Assembly: GCA_948579315.1 (NCBI GenBank)
Contig: CAPAOL010000006.1
Location: 1-64,000 of the forward strand
Length of the DNA stretch: 64,000 bases
Origin: an uncultured Phocaeicola sp.
GTDB lineage: Bacteria > Bacteroidota > Bacteroidia > Bacteroidales > Bacteroidaceae
Direction of reading: 5' to 3'
Below the pieces are notes generated by a model. That model saw only the letters and a program-made list of their open reading frames with translations. It did not search any database and was not told where the DNA came from. A program made the position numbers and the translations under genes. Of this stretch, positions 1 to 7,572 are shown piece by piece. The stretch's first letter is position 1, and every line of letters starts with the position of its first letter.

Positions 1-16
1 CATGATGCAAAAATAA

Positions 17-53
17 GAATTTTAACGCAATCCCCCAAGAATTACAACTGAGC
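17..53. repeat. Sequence shared with the mobilisation-relic region at 51158-51193
   Basis: Positions 17-39 match the reverse complement of 51171-51193 with one mismatch in 23, and a weaker match continues to about 53. The copy at 51 kb lies in a decayed mobile-element region, so this fragment beside tRNA-Lys may be a scrap of a related element. No open frame extends through it: there is an in-frame stop at 3-5. Confidence 0.5.
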
Positions 54-94
54 CGTTCCAATTTGCGGTAAAATGCAGGTTTGATATAAAAGAA

Positions 95-126
95 AAAGCT
101 CTGATAAGTTTGATTATCAGAGCTTT
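95..126 (-). terminator. Intrinsic terminator of tRNA-Lys
   Basis: A perfect 13-bp stem (95-107 with 114-126) and a 6-nt loop. Read on the minus strand it lies just downstream of tRNA-Lys and is followed by a T-rich run. Confidence 0.75.
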
Positions 127-150
127 ATGCATTTTTGCTACTTTGAAAAG

Positions 151-223
151 TGATCCGCCTGGGGCTCGAACCCAGGACCCCAACATTAAAAGTGTTGTGC
201 TCTACCTGCTGAGCTAGCGAATC
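151..223 (-). tRNA. tRNA-Lys (anticodon TTT)
   Basis: A 73-nt cloverleaf on the minus strand. The acceptor stem GATTCGC/GCGGATC closes with discriminator A. The D-loop carries AGCTCAGCAGGTAGAG, the anticodon loop is CTTTTAA (anticodon TTT, Lys) and the T-arm is GGTTCGAGCC. CCA is not encoded. A Bacteroides -7 box lies upstream and a hairpin terminator downstream, so it looks like a single-gene transcript. Confidence 0.97.
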
Positions 224-256
224 AATCCTTATGTGCTTTCTTTTCGAATGCGGGTG

Positions 257-264
257 CAAAGGTA
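257..264 (-). promoter_or_regulatory. -7 box of the tRNA-Lys promoter
   Basis: TACCTTTG on the minus strand, matching the Bacteroides consensus TAnnTTTG, about 34 bp before the tRNA 5' end. The same octamer precedes tRNA-Asp at 48533. Confidence 0.65.
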
Positions 265-369
265 GAACAATTTTTTATAACTCCAAAACAATTCAAACAT
301 TTTTCTCAACTTTCCTTTAAAGAAAAGCATTTTTTATGCTGTCGGTGTAGAAATCTCGTGGTTTATATG

Positions 370-377
370 TAAATTTG
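370..377 (+). promoter_or_regulatory. -7 box of the ettA promoter
   Basis: TAAATTTG matches TAnnTTTG, 31 bp before the ettA ATG, giving a leader of roughly 25 nt. Confidence 0.55.
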
Positions 378-408
378 TGCCATTATCAACAATATACATT
401 ATTAATAT

Positions 409-2100
409 ATGGCTGCTGACGATAAAAAAATTATCTTCTCGATGGTGGGAGTGAGCAAAGCATTCACTCCTAATAAGAATGTGTTGAAAGACATTTACCT
501 CTCTTTCTTCTATGGAGCAAAAATCGGAATTATCGGTTTGAACGGTTCCGGTAAATCAACGTTATTGAAGATCATCGCCGGTTTGGAGAAATCCTATCAG
601 GGAGAAGTCGTGTTCTCTCCGGGATACTCTGTGGGTTACCTGGCACAGGAACCTTATTTGGACAACACAAAGACAGTAAAAGAAGTAGTGATGGAAGGTG
701 TGCAACCCATTGTGGACGCACTGGCGGAATACGAAGAAATCAATCAGAAATTCGGCTTGCCGGAGTATTATGAAGACCAGGACAAGATGGACGCCCTCTT
801 TGCCCGCCAGGGTGAACTGCAAGACATCATTGATGCAACCGATGCATGGAATCTGGACAGCAAGCTGGAGCGTGCGATGGATGCCCTCCGTTGCCCGCCC
901 GAAGACCAGCCGGTAGAAAACCTCTCCGGAGGCGAGCGTCGCCGTGTAGCACTTTGCCGTCTACTGTTGCAAAAACCGGATATACTTCTGCTGGACGAAC
1001 CTACCAACCACCTGGACGCAGAGTCTATCGACTGGCTGGAACAACACCTGCAACAATATGAAGGTACGGTGATTGCTGTGACGCACGACCGCTACTTCCT
1101 CGATCACGTTGCCGGATGGATCCTCGAGCTCGACCGCGGCGAAGGCATCCCCTGGAAAGGCAATTACTCTTCCTGGCTGGAACAAAAGACCAAACGTATG
1201 GAAATGGAAGAAAAGACCGCCAGCAAACGCCGTAAGACGCTGGAACGCGAGTTGGAATGGGTACGCATGGCCCCGAAAGCCCGTCAGGCGAAGGGGAAGG
1301 CACGTCTTAACTCGTACGACAAATTGCTGAACGAAGACGTGAAGGAGAAAGAAGAGAAACTCGAAATCTTTATTCCGAACGGTCCCCGTCTGGGCAATAA
1401 GGTCATTGAAGCCAAACATGTGGCTAAGGCATACGGCGACAAACTGCTGTTCGACGATCTGAACTTCATGCTCCCTCCCAATGGCATTGTCGGTGTGATT
1501 GGCCCTAACGGTGCGGGAAAAACAACCCTGTTCCGCCTGATTATGGGATTGGAATCGGTAGATAAAGGCGAATTTGAAGTAGGAGAGACTGTAAAAGTGG
1601 CGTATGTAGACCAGCAACACAGAGATATCGATCCGAATAAGAGTGTCTACCAGGTGATTTCCGGAGGCAATGAGCTGATCCGCATGGGCGGACGCGACGT
1701 GAATGCGCGTGCATACCTTTCCCGTTTCAACTTCTCCGGAGGCGATCAGGAAAAACTCTGCGGCGTATTGTCCGGTGGTGAAAGAAACCGTCTGCATTTG
1801 GCAATGGCTTTGAAAGAAGAAGGCAATGTGCTGCTGCTCGATGAGCCTACCAATGATATCGACGTAAATACACTGCGTGCTTTGGAAGAAGGTTTGGAAG
1901 ATTTCGCCGGCTGTGCGGTAGTCATCTCGCACGACCGCTGGTTCCTCGACCGTATCTGTACACACATCCTGGCTTTTGAAGGAGACTCTAACGTGTTCTA
2001 CTTCGAAGGTTCTTATTCAGAATACGAAGAAAACAAAATGAAACGTTTGGGAAATGAAGAACCGAAACGTGTCCGTTACAGAAAGTTGATGACCGACTAG
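409..2100 (+). CDS. ettA: Energy-dependent translational throttle protein EttA (ABC-F ATPase)
   Basis: A 563-aa soluble ABC-F protein with two nucleotide-binding domains and no membrane segments. NBD1 has Walker A GLNGSGKST at about residues 43-51, signature LSGGERRR at about 171 and Walker B LLLDEPTNHLD at about 193. NBD2 has Walker A GPNGAGKTT at about 365, then a second LSGGE and LLLDEPTND. Between them is the charged linker (about 250-310) that contacts tRNA in this family. EttA binds the ribosomal E site and gates the first elongation steps according to ATP/ADP level. Length and motif order are normal for EttA, and the ATG at 409 follows a -7 box by a short leader. It ends at a hairpin terminator (2151). 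Specific assignment to EttA rather than another ABC-F rests on overall similarity. Confidence 0.93.
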   Translation: MAADDKKIIFSMVGVSKAFTPNKNVLKDIYLSFFYGAKIGIIGLNGSGKSTLLKIIAGLEKSYQGEVVFSPGYSVGYLAQEPYLDNTKTVKEVVMEGVQPIVDALAEYEEINQKFGLPEYYEDQDKMDALFARQGELQDIIDATDAWNLDSKLERAMDALRCPPEDQPVENLSGGERRRVALCRLLLQKPDILLLDEPTNHLDAESIDWLEQHLQQYEGTVIAVTHDRYFLDHVAGWILELDRGEGIPWKGNYSSWLEQKTKRMEMEEKTASKRRKTLERELEWVRMAPKARQAKGKARLNSYDKLLNEDVKEKEEKLEIFIPNGPRLGNKVIEAKHVAKAYGDKLLFDDLNFMLPPNGIVGVIGPNGAGKTTLFRLIMGLESVDKGEFEVGETVKVAYVDQQHRDIDPNKSVYQVISGGNELIRMGGRDVNARAYLSRFNFSGGDQEKLCGVLSGGERNRLHLAMALKEEGNVLLLDEPTNDIDVNTLRALEEGLEDFAGCAVVISHDRWFLDRICTHILAFEGDSNVFYFEGSYSEYEENKMKRLGNEEPKRVRYRKLMTD

Positions 2101-2150
2101 TGTGAAGGAAATGGCTTGAAGCATCTATAATGTTTTCTGTTTCAAGATAA

Positions 2151-2182
2151 AAGGGGCTGTCCAAAAAGTCGGATAGCCCCTT
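2151..2182. terminator. Bidirectional hairpin terminator with GGCTGTC-AAAAAGTCGG motif
   Basis: AAGGGGCTGTCC and GGATAGCCCCTT form a 12-bp stem (one G-T pair) around AAAAAGTC. It sits between convergent ettA and the 2226-2819 gene and resembles the ends of the repeat element at 3993-4205. Confidence 0.6.
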
Positions 2183-2225
2183 GCTGTTCTCATGGTCTGA
2201 CCCCCCAAAGAGATGCACATGCCAT

Positions 2226-2819
2226 CTAACTTTTTTGCGTTTTCTTTTGCTTGGTTTGCTTTTGGGGTGATTCTTTCTTCTGCCGCTTTTCCTCACTTTT
2301 CTTCTGTCGCTTTGCTTCGCCTTTCTTCTTCTGCTTTGCCTCGCTTTTTTTCTTCCACCTTGCTTCGCCTCGCTTCCTGTTTTTCAAGAGAGTTGCCTCT
2401 CTATGCTGGCGTCTTCTGTCAAGCTCTTCCACGTCATCCGACTGTTGCCGGAGAAGTATCTGGTTGGAGGCATACTTGAACAGTTGGTCAGAGTTTACGG
2501 CGAACATGACGATGCATTTCCCGTTCAGCAACACCTTTGCAACTTGGTAGAAAATGTTGTGAATATTGATGATGCATTTTACTGACTTCAGATAATAATG
2601 GATAGCCTGTGCGTATGAAAGGATGGAATAATTGCGTATTTGCTCCATCCTCCATATCATGCCGGAATTGACGGACGATATTTCTTGCAACTTCTCGAGA
2701 GTCAAAGGTGAGATCGTGCGTATAAAAATCAACAGGCGTCCGATGCTGATATAAAGACATCTTTTTAATTTTTCCTGCATAAGTTCGTCTTCGTTGAGAC
2801 TTTTTTTCGATTTGTTCAT
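2226..2819 (-). CDS. HTH-like protein with repetitive Lys-rich C-terminal tail, function unknown
   Basis: A 197-aa protein that I cannot name. Residues about 35-80 (TLEKLQEISSVNSGMIWRME and what follows) look like a helix-turn-helix of the XRE/Cro type. The last ~50 residues are almost only K, E, R, Q, S and A in repeated 8-9-residue units (KKKSEAKQ, KKKGEAKR, QKKSEEKR), encoded by a degenerate ~24-bp tandem repeat at about 2270-2385. Such a tail suggests nucleic-acid binding or a disordered, variable region. The gene is divergent from the DUF4373 gene at 2992, and both share a 16-bp inverted repeat in their promoters, so autoregulation is plausible. The opposite frames through the repeat give only Phe/Ser-rich nonsense, which supports the minus strand. 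Function is inferred only. Confidence 0.6.
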   Translation of the reverse strand: MNKSKKSLNEDELMQEKLKRCLYISIGRLLIFIRTISPLTLEKLQEISSVNSGMIWRMEQIRNYSILSYAQAIHYYLKSVKCIINIHNIFYQVAKVLLNGKCIVMFAVNSDQLFKYASNQILLRQQSDDVEELDRRRQHREATLLKNRKRGEARWKKKSEAKQKKKGEAKRQKKSEEKRQKKESPQKQTKQKKTQKS

Positions 2820-2842
2820 TCTTTTTTTATTAGTTATGTTAC

Positions 2843-2930
2843 TGAGTGCAAAGGTCTTCTAAAAATTTCATATATAGCTACTCATATAAAGATAAGTATA
2901 TGTCGAATATTTAAAAGACCTTTGCACTCA
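2843..2930. promoter_or_regulatory. Divergent promoter/operator with 16-bp inverted repeat
   Basis: AAGACCTTTGCACTCA (2915-2930) has an exact inverted copy at 2843-2858. Each arm contains CTTTGCA, the core of a Bacteroides -7 box, pointing towards its own gene (2819 minus, 2992 plus). The AT-rich 56 bp between them could hold both upstream elements. It may be a shared operator, perhaps for the HTH protein. Confidence 0.55.
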
Positions 2931-2991
2931 CCAAGTTAACTCGCCAAAAAAGCATGAAATTTTGTTGAAATATTAATTTAATTATATAAAA

Positions 2992-3876
2992 ATGAAGAAT
3001 GATAATTTTTTTAAGCACGATGCTACAGCCGCAGATGATGAAAAAATATTGCTGCTCATCGAACGGGAAGGATTGAAAGGATATGGTGCCTATTGGATAC
3101 TGATCGAGGCATTGCGAAAGCAAGACAATCTTTGTTCCTCTTTCAGCGTGCTCCGTTCGTTGGCTATCCGGTCCAGGGTCCGCCAGTCATATTTGGTGCA
3201 TATCGTAAAAGATTTCGGGCTTTTTGTGATTGAAGGAGACCATTTTTATTCGCCGGGGATGAAGCGGAGAATGGCTAAGTATTTGCTGGGCGCGGCTTAC
3301 CAAAGTGTTAAACAAAGTGTTAAAGAGGAAGATAACACGCTGATTGACAATGCAGATGTGGCTATACACACGCGTGAAACAGAACAGAATAGAAAAGAAA
3401 AGATATTATCCGTCGTCGATATGGGTGCGATAGAGGGGCAACAACCGGTCTGCCCTTATCAGAAGTGGGAATCGCTGGTGGACGAGATGGCGGCGAGCGA
3501 GGATTACATGAATCAGGCCGGAATGCACTCGGGGCTGGGGAAGCTGTTCATCAGCAATGAAAAGTACATTGTCCAGCTTTTCAAAAATCAGATTTGCCTG
3601 CAAGGAAAGCAGGGCAGGATGATGAATTTGGGCGAGGTGAAATCGTATTTCTCGAATTTTGTAGCCAATGGCTCGGTGACGAACAAGAAGATCCGTGTGG
3701 CATTGGAACATGAAATGTCACAGCAGAATAAACGAAACGGGCGGTATGCTTATCGCTATGAGCAGTTTGTCGACGGTAAACGGATGTATCTGGGACATGA
3801 AATCCCGGATGATGCACCGCCACGGCCGAACTCATCTGCTGTGTGGGACGAGGTGAAAAAGAAGTGGGGGAGTTGA
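2992..3876 (+). CDS. DUF4373 (Lin1244/Lin1753-like N-terminal) domain protein, phage-replication type
   Basis: 294 aa. The first ~90 residues (FFKHDATAADDEKILLLIE, then GLKGYGAYWILIEAL) are the DUF4373 winged-helix-like domain seen in phage and mobile-element replication initiators. The middle is variable and polar, and the C-terminal part (about 160-294) carries conserved-looking basic stretches. The family is usually next to replicative helicases or loaders, and here a primase-helicase follows 370 bp downstream on the same strand. A role in DNA binding or initiation for the prophage-like module is therefore inferred. Expression is probably driven from the inverted-repeat promoter at 2915. 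No terminator-like T-run follows directly, but the 3993-4205 repeat separates it from the primase gene. Confidence 0.7.
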   Translation: MKNDNFFKHDATAADDEKILLLIEREGLKGYGAYWILIEALRKQDNLCSSFSVLRSLAIRSRVRQSYLVHIVKDFGLFVIEGDHFYSPGMKRRMAKYLLGAAYQSVKQSVKEEDNTLIDNADVAIHTRETEQNRKEKILSVVDMGAIEGQQPVCPYQKWESLVDEMAASEDYMNQAGMHSGLGKLFISNEKYIVQLFKNQICLQGKQGRMMNLGEVKSYFSNFVANGSVTNKKIRVALEHEMSQQNKRNGRYAYRYEQFVDGKRMYLGHEIPDDAPPRPNSSAVWDEVKKKWGS

Positions 3877-3992
3877 GAGACGGCTTGTTGCTTCGGACGC
3901 GCCCACGCCTTGCCTGTGCTGTGCCGATGTCTCGCTCGCATTGTGCCCACGCCTTGCCTGCGCTCCCCACCAGCTACGAGTTTTTATTTCCG

Positions 3993-4205
3993 AAAAGGCT
4001 GTCTAAAAAGTCGGTTCTATCATCATTCTCCTCCTTCAGGAAGGAGGAGTCCCCGTAGGGGGAGGTGGTAGGTAAATACATAAGTCTATCATCTACAACA
4101 AGATAGGAAGAACCTCGTTTATCCTACCACCCCGTCCTTCGGACACCCCTCCTTCCCGAAGGAGAGGAGTTAGAGTTGCCAACGACTTTTTAAACAGCCT
4201 CTTTT
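3993..4205. mobile_element. MITE-like palindromic repeat element (full-length copy)
   Basis: The ends are inverted repeats: AAAAGGCTGTCTAAAAAGTCG at 3993-4013 and its near reverse complement at 4183-4205. Inside is a second nested palindrome (about 4029-4065 with 4125-4170) rich in GGAGGAG/CTCCTCC and CCTACCACC. No ORF is present. A shorter inverted copy with the same ends and sub-terminal sequence lies at 26957-27050. The rest of the 3877-4246 gap holds only a 16-bp direct repeat, GCCCACGCCTTGCCTG, at 3901 and 3945. Confidence 0.65.
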
Positions 4206-4246
4206 CGGCCGAACATTTCAACCAAGCTAAAAGAAGAAAATAAATT

Positions 4247-6040
4247 ATGAGGAATTTTTCTAATTACGATGTCGATATTCGTGGAAAATCGAGTGGTGTT
4301 CTCAAAACCATTTGTAAAAAATGTCTTCCCACCCGGCGCAACAAGCGTGATCGTTCGTTGCGTGTCAACATCGACACCGGACATTGCCACTGTTACCACT
4401 GTGGAGCCGATTTCTATGTCCCCGATGACAACGAAGAGCGTGAAAAAGCCGAACGCCAGGCTGCCCGTCAACGCCGTGCGGCAGTCGCTCCGCAGCACTT
4501 TCAACGCCCCGTATTTGATGCTGCAAAGACCACGCTTTCCGAAGCTGCGGAGCGTTGGCTGGTAGAGACACGTTGTATTCCGCAATCCGTCATAGCCAGA
4601 TTGCGCATCACCGAACAGGAGGAGTTCATGCCCCAATCCGCTAAAAAAGAACGTTGCGTCTGCTTCAATTATTTTGAGGGAGATCAGCTGATAAACACCA
4701 AATTCCGCAGTGGCGCAAAGCATTTCAAAATGGTGCAGGGAGCCGAACTAATCCCTTACAACATCGACTCCGTGCTCGGTCAGACCTCCTGCATCATCCA
4801 CGAAGGCGAGCTGGATGCCGCATCTTCCATCGCTGCCGGATTCAAAAGTGTCATTTCCGTTCCTGCCGGAGCCAATTCGAACCTTTCCTGGCTCGACCGC
4901 TTCATGGAAACCCATTTCGAGGACTTGAAGGAGATTATCATCGCTGTAGATACCGATTCGGCAGGGCTCCGACTGCGTGACGAACTCATCAACCGCCTGG
5001 GAGCCGAACGCTGCAAAGTGGTGACTTACGGACCGGAGTGTAAAGACGCCAACGAGCATCTCGTCAAATATGGGATTCAAAGTCTCCGTATCGTCATCGA
5101 ACAGGCAGCGGAAGTCCCTCTTGAAGGTATTTTCACCGCAACCGACCTGCATGGCGAATTGCGTGCTCTTTTCGACAACGGCTTCGGTCCCGGTGCCGAA
5201 ACGGGCTGGGAGGCGATGGATAAAATCTGCACTTACGAACGGGGGCGTAATGTCTACGTCACCGGAATCCCCGGTTCCGGGAAATCTGAGTGGGTAGACG
5301 AACTGGTGTTGCGCCTCTGCCTGCGCCACCAATGGAAGATAGGGTTCTTCAGTCCGGAGAATCATCCTATTGTCTATCATTACCGGAAGCTGGTTGAGAA
5401 ACTGACCGGGCGCCGTTTCCAAAATGCTTGCGGCATGACGGAGGGACTTCTCGCACGTTCGGAGGAGTTTCTGGCTGAAAACATCTCTCATATTTCTCTC
5501 AAAGGCAATGTGGCTCCCGACCGTGTGCTTGCCAAGGCTCGCGAACTGGTGGTCCGTCGGGGGTGCCGCATTCTTGTGTTCGACCCTCTCAACCGCTTCG
5601 ACCATAACCCGCTACCGGGACAGACGGAAACGCAATATATATCTAATTTGTTGAATAAGTTTACGGAGTTTGCCATGCAGTATAATTGCCTGCTGATAGT
5701 CGTGGCACACCCGCGCAAAATGAACCGTAACCCGGTGACGGGTGCCACGCCGCGTGTGGGGATGTATGACATCAACGGCTCTGCCGACTTTTACAACAAA
5801 GCTGATTATGGAATCGTTGTGGAACGCGATAAGGAGGTCGGCGTCACCCGCGTATATGTCGATAAAGTGAAGTTTAAACATCTCGGAGCGGGGGGAGTGG
5901 CGGCCTTTGTCTATGATCCCGTAAACGGACGCTACCTGCCTTGCGAGGAATCGCACGACCCGTCCGTCCCCGTAGACAAACGGGTGAGCGGTACTGTTTA
6001 TGATGGCACTTGCTGGCTGCCTGAAAAGGAGGTCTTTTAA
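4247..6040 (+). CDS. Primase-helicase (zinc ribbon, Toprim, RecA-like ATPase), phage/Twinkle type
   Basis: 597 aa. The N-terminus is a primase zinc ribbon with Cys at about 23, 26, 49 and 52. A Toprim domain follows, with the acidic motif HEGELDA at about 185-191 and AVDTDSAG at about 232-239. The C-terminal half is a RecA-like ATPase with Walker A GIPGSGKSEW at about 340 and Walker B ILVFDPLN at about 442, which matches T7 gp4/Twinkle-type replicative helicases. The predicted role is primer synthesis plus DNA unwinding for an extrachromosomal or integrated element. It follows a DUF4373 protein and precedes DUF4248, HU-like and amidase genes, a set that recurs in Bacteroides. No integrase, capsid or tail genes are visible, so this is a module or remnant rather than a full prophage. 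The frame is intact. Confidence 0.85.
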   Translation: MRNFSNYDVDIRGKSSGVLKTICKKCLPTRRNKRDRSLRVNIDTGHCHCYHCGADFYVPDDNEEREKAERQAARQRRAAVAPQHFQRPVFDAAKTTLSEAAERWLVETRCIPQSVIARLRITEQEEFMPQSAKKERCVCFNYFEGDQLINTKFRSGAKHFKMVQGAELIPYNIDSVLGQTSCIIHEGELDAASSIAAGFKSVISVPAGANSNLSWLDRFMETHFEDLKEIIIAVDTDSAGLRLRDELINRLGAERCKVVTYGPECKDANEHLVKYGIQSLRIVIEQAAEVPLEGIFTATDLHGELRALFDNGFGPGAETGWEAMDKICTYERGRNVYVTGIPGSGKSEWVDELVLRLCLRHQWKIGFFSPENHPIVYHYRKLVEKLTGRRFQNACGMTEGLLARSEEFLAENISHISLKGNVAPDRVLAKARELVVRRGCRILVFDPLNRFDHNPLPGQTETQYISNLLNKFTEFAMQYNCLLIVVAHPRKMNRNPVTGATPRVGMYDINGSADFYNKADYGIVVERDKEVGVTRVYVDKVKFKHLGAGGVAAFVYDPVNGRYLPCEESHDPSVPVDKRVSGTVYDGTCWLPEKEVF

Positions 6041-6118
6041 GTATTAAGCGTCAGGTATTAGGTATTCAAATTTCGCAAGTGCTCTGCATAGCTTCAGTTA
6101 AACATACTTATTATTTGA

Positions 6119-6376
6119 TTAAGGCTCTTGGAGAACTTCAATGATTAGTCTCACTTGTGCAGGTGTGTAGCGTCTGCTTCGGGGATTCATGCCCGTGGCA
6201 ATGAGTCGTTCTTTCAATCCGGGGGCAGCCTCTATCCATTTATTGAATTGGTCTACTGCGCTTTGCTGCTGTATGTCGGGGAGGTATAGCATGGCAAGTT
6301 CGCCTTTCCCGTAACTGCGGTATTGGAATGTTTTTTCTTCTTTCTGTTCGGAGGTAATCTTGTTGTTAGTTTCCAT
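6119..6376 (-). CDS. DUF4248 domain protein
   Basis: An 85-aa cytoplasmic protein with the family hallmark FQYRSYGKGELAMLYLP near residue 17, a central helix (FNKWIEAAPGLKERLIATG) and the C-terminal TPAQVRLIIEVL. DUF4248 proteins are common in Bacteroides beside HU-like and amidase genes; their function is not established. The C-terminal half, with an R/K patch and the phrase YTPAQVRLI, reads like a small HTH, so DNA binding is a guess. It is transcribed against the rest of the module, with its 5' end facing the HU-like gene, so it could regulate it. Confidence 0.8.
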   Translation of the reverse strand: METNNKITSEQKEEKTFQYRSYGKGELAMLYLPDIQQQSAVDQFNKWIEAAPGLKERLIATGMNPRSRRYTPAQVRLIIEVLQEP

Positions 6377-6523
6377 TTATGAGAGTATTTATGAGTTGAT
6401 GTAATAGACGTAAAGTTACACATTTTTACTGGAATAAGCAAGGGTTGAAGAGTTGTATTTATGCGTATTAACATAGAATAATAGGGTAATAGGCTACTTA
6501 TCTTATTCTAATCCGTTTTATCA

Positions 6524-6563
6524 CGGCATAACCCGACATAATCCGGCGTAATCCGGTGTAATC
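6524..6563. repeat. Four 10-bp direct repeats upstream of the HU-like gene
   Basis: CGGCATAACC, CGACATAATC, CGGCGTAATC and CGGTGTAATC in direct tandem, followed by CGGCAACTCA. A 10-bp period puts each unit on the same DNA face. The array ends 24 bp before the -7 box at 6588, that is, across the -33 region. Confidence 0.6.
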
Positions 6564-6587
6564 CGGCAACTCACTAACGTGCTGCCG

Positions 6588-6595
6588 TATCTTTG
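6588..6595 (+). promoter_or_regulatory. -7 box of the HU-like gene promoter
   Basis: TATCTTTG, an exact TAnnTTTG match, about 55 bp before the chosen ATG at 6651. Confidence 0.6.
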
Positions 6596-6650
6596 TTTCA
6601 CCAACAGAAAGGGAGAATGTCCTCCTTTTCGTAGAAACAAATTTAAGTAT

Positions 6651-7178
6651 ATGACAACAGTTACAGTAGTGCGCTATAAGCGCAGAAAACGAATCGGTGA
6701 TGAAAACTCGCCGATGGTATTTGCTCTCAAACTCAAGTCCGGAGAGGCGAAAATCTATTCCATTGAGTCGTTGGCACGTGAAATAGAGACGATCGGATCG
6801 CTCTCGGTGGAAGACGTGACGCACGTTATGAAGTCTTTTGTCCGTGCGATGAAAAAAGTGCTGGTGGCGGGGAATAAGGTGAAAGTGGATGGGCTGGGTA
6901 TCTTTTATACTACGCTGACCTGTCCCGGTGTGGAAATGGAAAAAGATTGCACTGTGAAGAATATCACTCGTGTCAACCTCCGTTTCAAAGTGGACAATTC
7001 CTTGCGCCTGGCTAACGATAGCACGGCAACCACTCGTGGAGGTGAGAATAATATGATGTTCGAATTGCTTTCCGAAAAGAAGGCTGCTTCCGGTGAAGAC
7101 AGTGGCGAAGATTCGGGTGATGATAACAAGGGAGAGGGCAACTCCGGCGGTGGAGAGGCGCCTGATCCGGCGGCTTAA
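6651..7178 (+). CDS. HU-like (HU-HIG family) DNA-binding protein
   Basis: 175 aa from the ATG at 6651. An in-frame extension back to 6579 would read through the -7 box and is rejected. Residues about 30-125 resemble the HU/IHF fold of the Bacteroidetes HU-HIG class: helix SLAREIETIGSLSVEDVTHV, then GNKVKVDGLGIFYTTL. The last ~45 residues are an acidic, Gly/Ser-rich tail (GEDSGEDSGDDNKGEG) likely to be disordered. Members sit beside amidase and DUF4248 genes in many Bacteroides genomes and are presumed to be nucleoid-like or regulatory. It has its own promoter with a 10-bp repeat array just upstream, so its expression may be controlled separately from the primase-helicase. Confidence 0.85.
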   Translation: MTTVTVVRYKRRKRIGDENSPMVFALKLKSGEAKIYSIESLAREIETIGSLSVEDVTHVMKSFVRAMKKVLVAGNKVKVDGLGIFYTTLTCPGVEMEKDCTVKNITRVNLRFKVDNSLRLANDSTATTRGGENNMMFELLSEKKAASGEDSGEDSGDDNKGEGNSGGGEAPDPAA

Positions 7179-7221
7179 TCGTTTGCCGTTCCGGTGAAGC
7201 TATTACCGATGATGAAATGTA

Positions 7222-7345
7222 CTCTTGCAGTGATACTCTTGCAATAATGCCCTTGCAGTGAATGTCTTTTCGCAGTGAACACATCTTTGCGGTAGCTGTA
7301 TCTTTGCAGTAGCTGCATCTTTGCGCTAAACATATCTTCGCAGAA
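7222..7345. repeat. Degenerate 14-17-bp tandem array with promoter-like TCTTTGCAGT cores
   Basis: CTTGCAG/TCTTTGC motifs recur at 14-bp and then at exactly 17-bp intervals (G of TTGC at 7227, 7241, 7255, then 7272, 7289, 7306, 7323 and 7340). Several units read (C/T)ATCTTTGC, like -7 boxes. It fills most of the 292-bp gap between the HU-like gene and the micro-ORF. Confidence 0.5.
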
Positions 7346-7386
7346 AGTTTGTGCACGGCTTTCTGCAAAGACCGATAAATGTAAAT

Positions 7387-7416
7387 AACGTCAGTTCGAT
7401 ATAAGCTTGTACTATT
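7387..7416. repeat. 30-bp motif also found at 51687-51716
   Basis: AACGTCAGTTCGATATAAGC and the next 10 bases match 51687-51716 with four transitions in 30. Both copies lie shortly upstream of accessory operons. Confidence 0.5.
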
Positions 7417-7470
7417 TCTATTCTCCTCCTTCGAACTTACATTAAATAATAATCAATAAACTGTAAAACA

Positions 7471-7572
7471 ATGATTGACAAAATCTTAGAAGTCGTATTG
7501 GAACTGCTGTTTTTCTTTCGCAGAAAGAGAAGAGCAAAAAGAATGAAAGGAAAGGTTGATGAGGAAGATTAA
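7471..7572 (+). CDS. 33-aa amphipathic/basic micro-protein preceding the amidase
   Basis: An ATG at 7471 opens a 33-codon frame. Its product has an amphipathic N-terminal segment (ILEVVLELLFFF), a strongly basic centre (RRKRRAKRMKGK) and an acidic end (VDEED). The stop overlaps the amidase ATG at 7559 by 14 nt in another frame, which suggests translational coupling. Many Bacteroides amidases of this kind are preceded by a tiny hydrophobic protein; some are annotated as smalltalk proteins, and this one does not clearly match them. A membrane-active, holin-like or regulatory role is speculation. Confidence 0.5.
   Translation: MIDKILEVVLELLFFFRRKRRAKRMKGKVDEED

Noticed and set aside
961..1965. 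334-aa open frame antisense to ettA
   Set aside because: It lies wholly inside ettA, whose two complete ABC domains explain the DNA; the antisense product has no recognisable motif and is a codon-bias shadow.
2403..2585. Plus-strand frames opposite the HTH/Lys-rich gene
   Set aside because: They translate to Phe/Ser/Cys-rich or short random sequence, as expected for the complement of a Lys-rich coding repeat.
4748..5605. 285-aa open frame antisense to the primase-helicase
   Set aside because: A shadow of a gene with clear Toprim and Walker motifs; no promoter or family features.
6579..6650. N-terminal extension of the HU-like protein
   Set aside because: The extended start lies upstream of the -7 box at 6588, so the extension would not be fully transcribed; the ATG at 6651 fits the family start.
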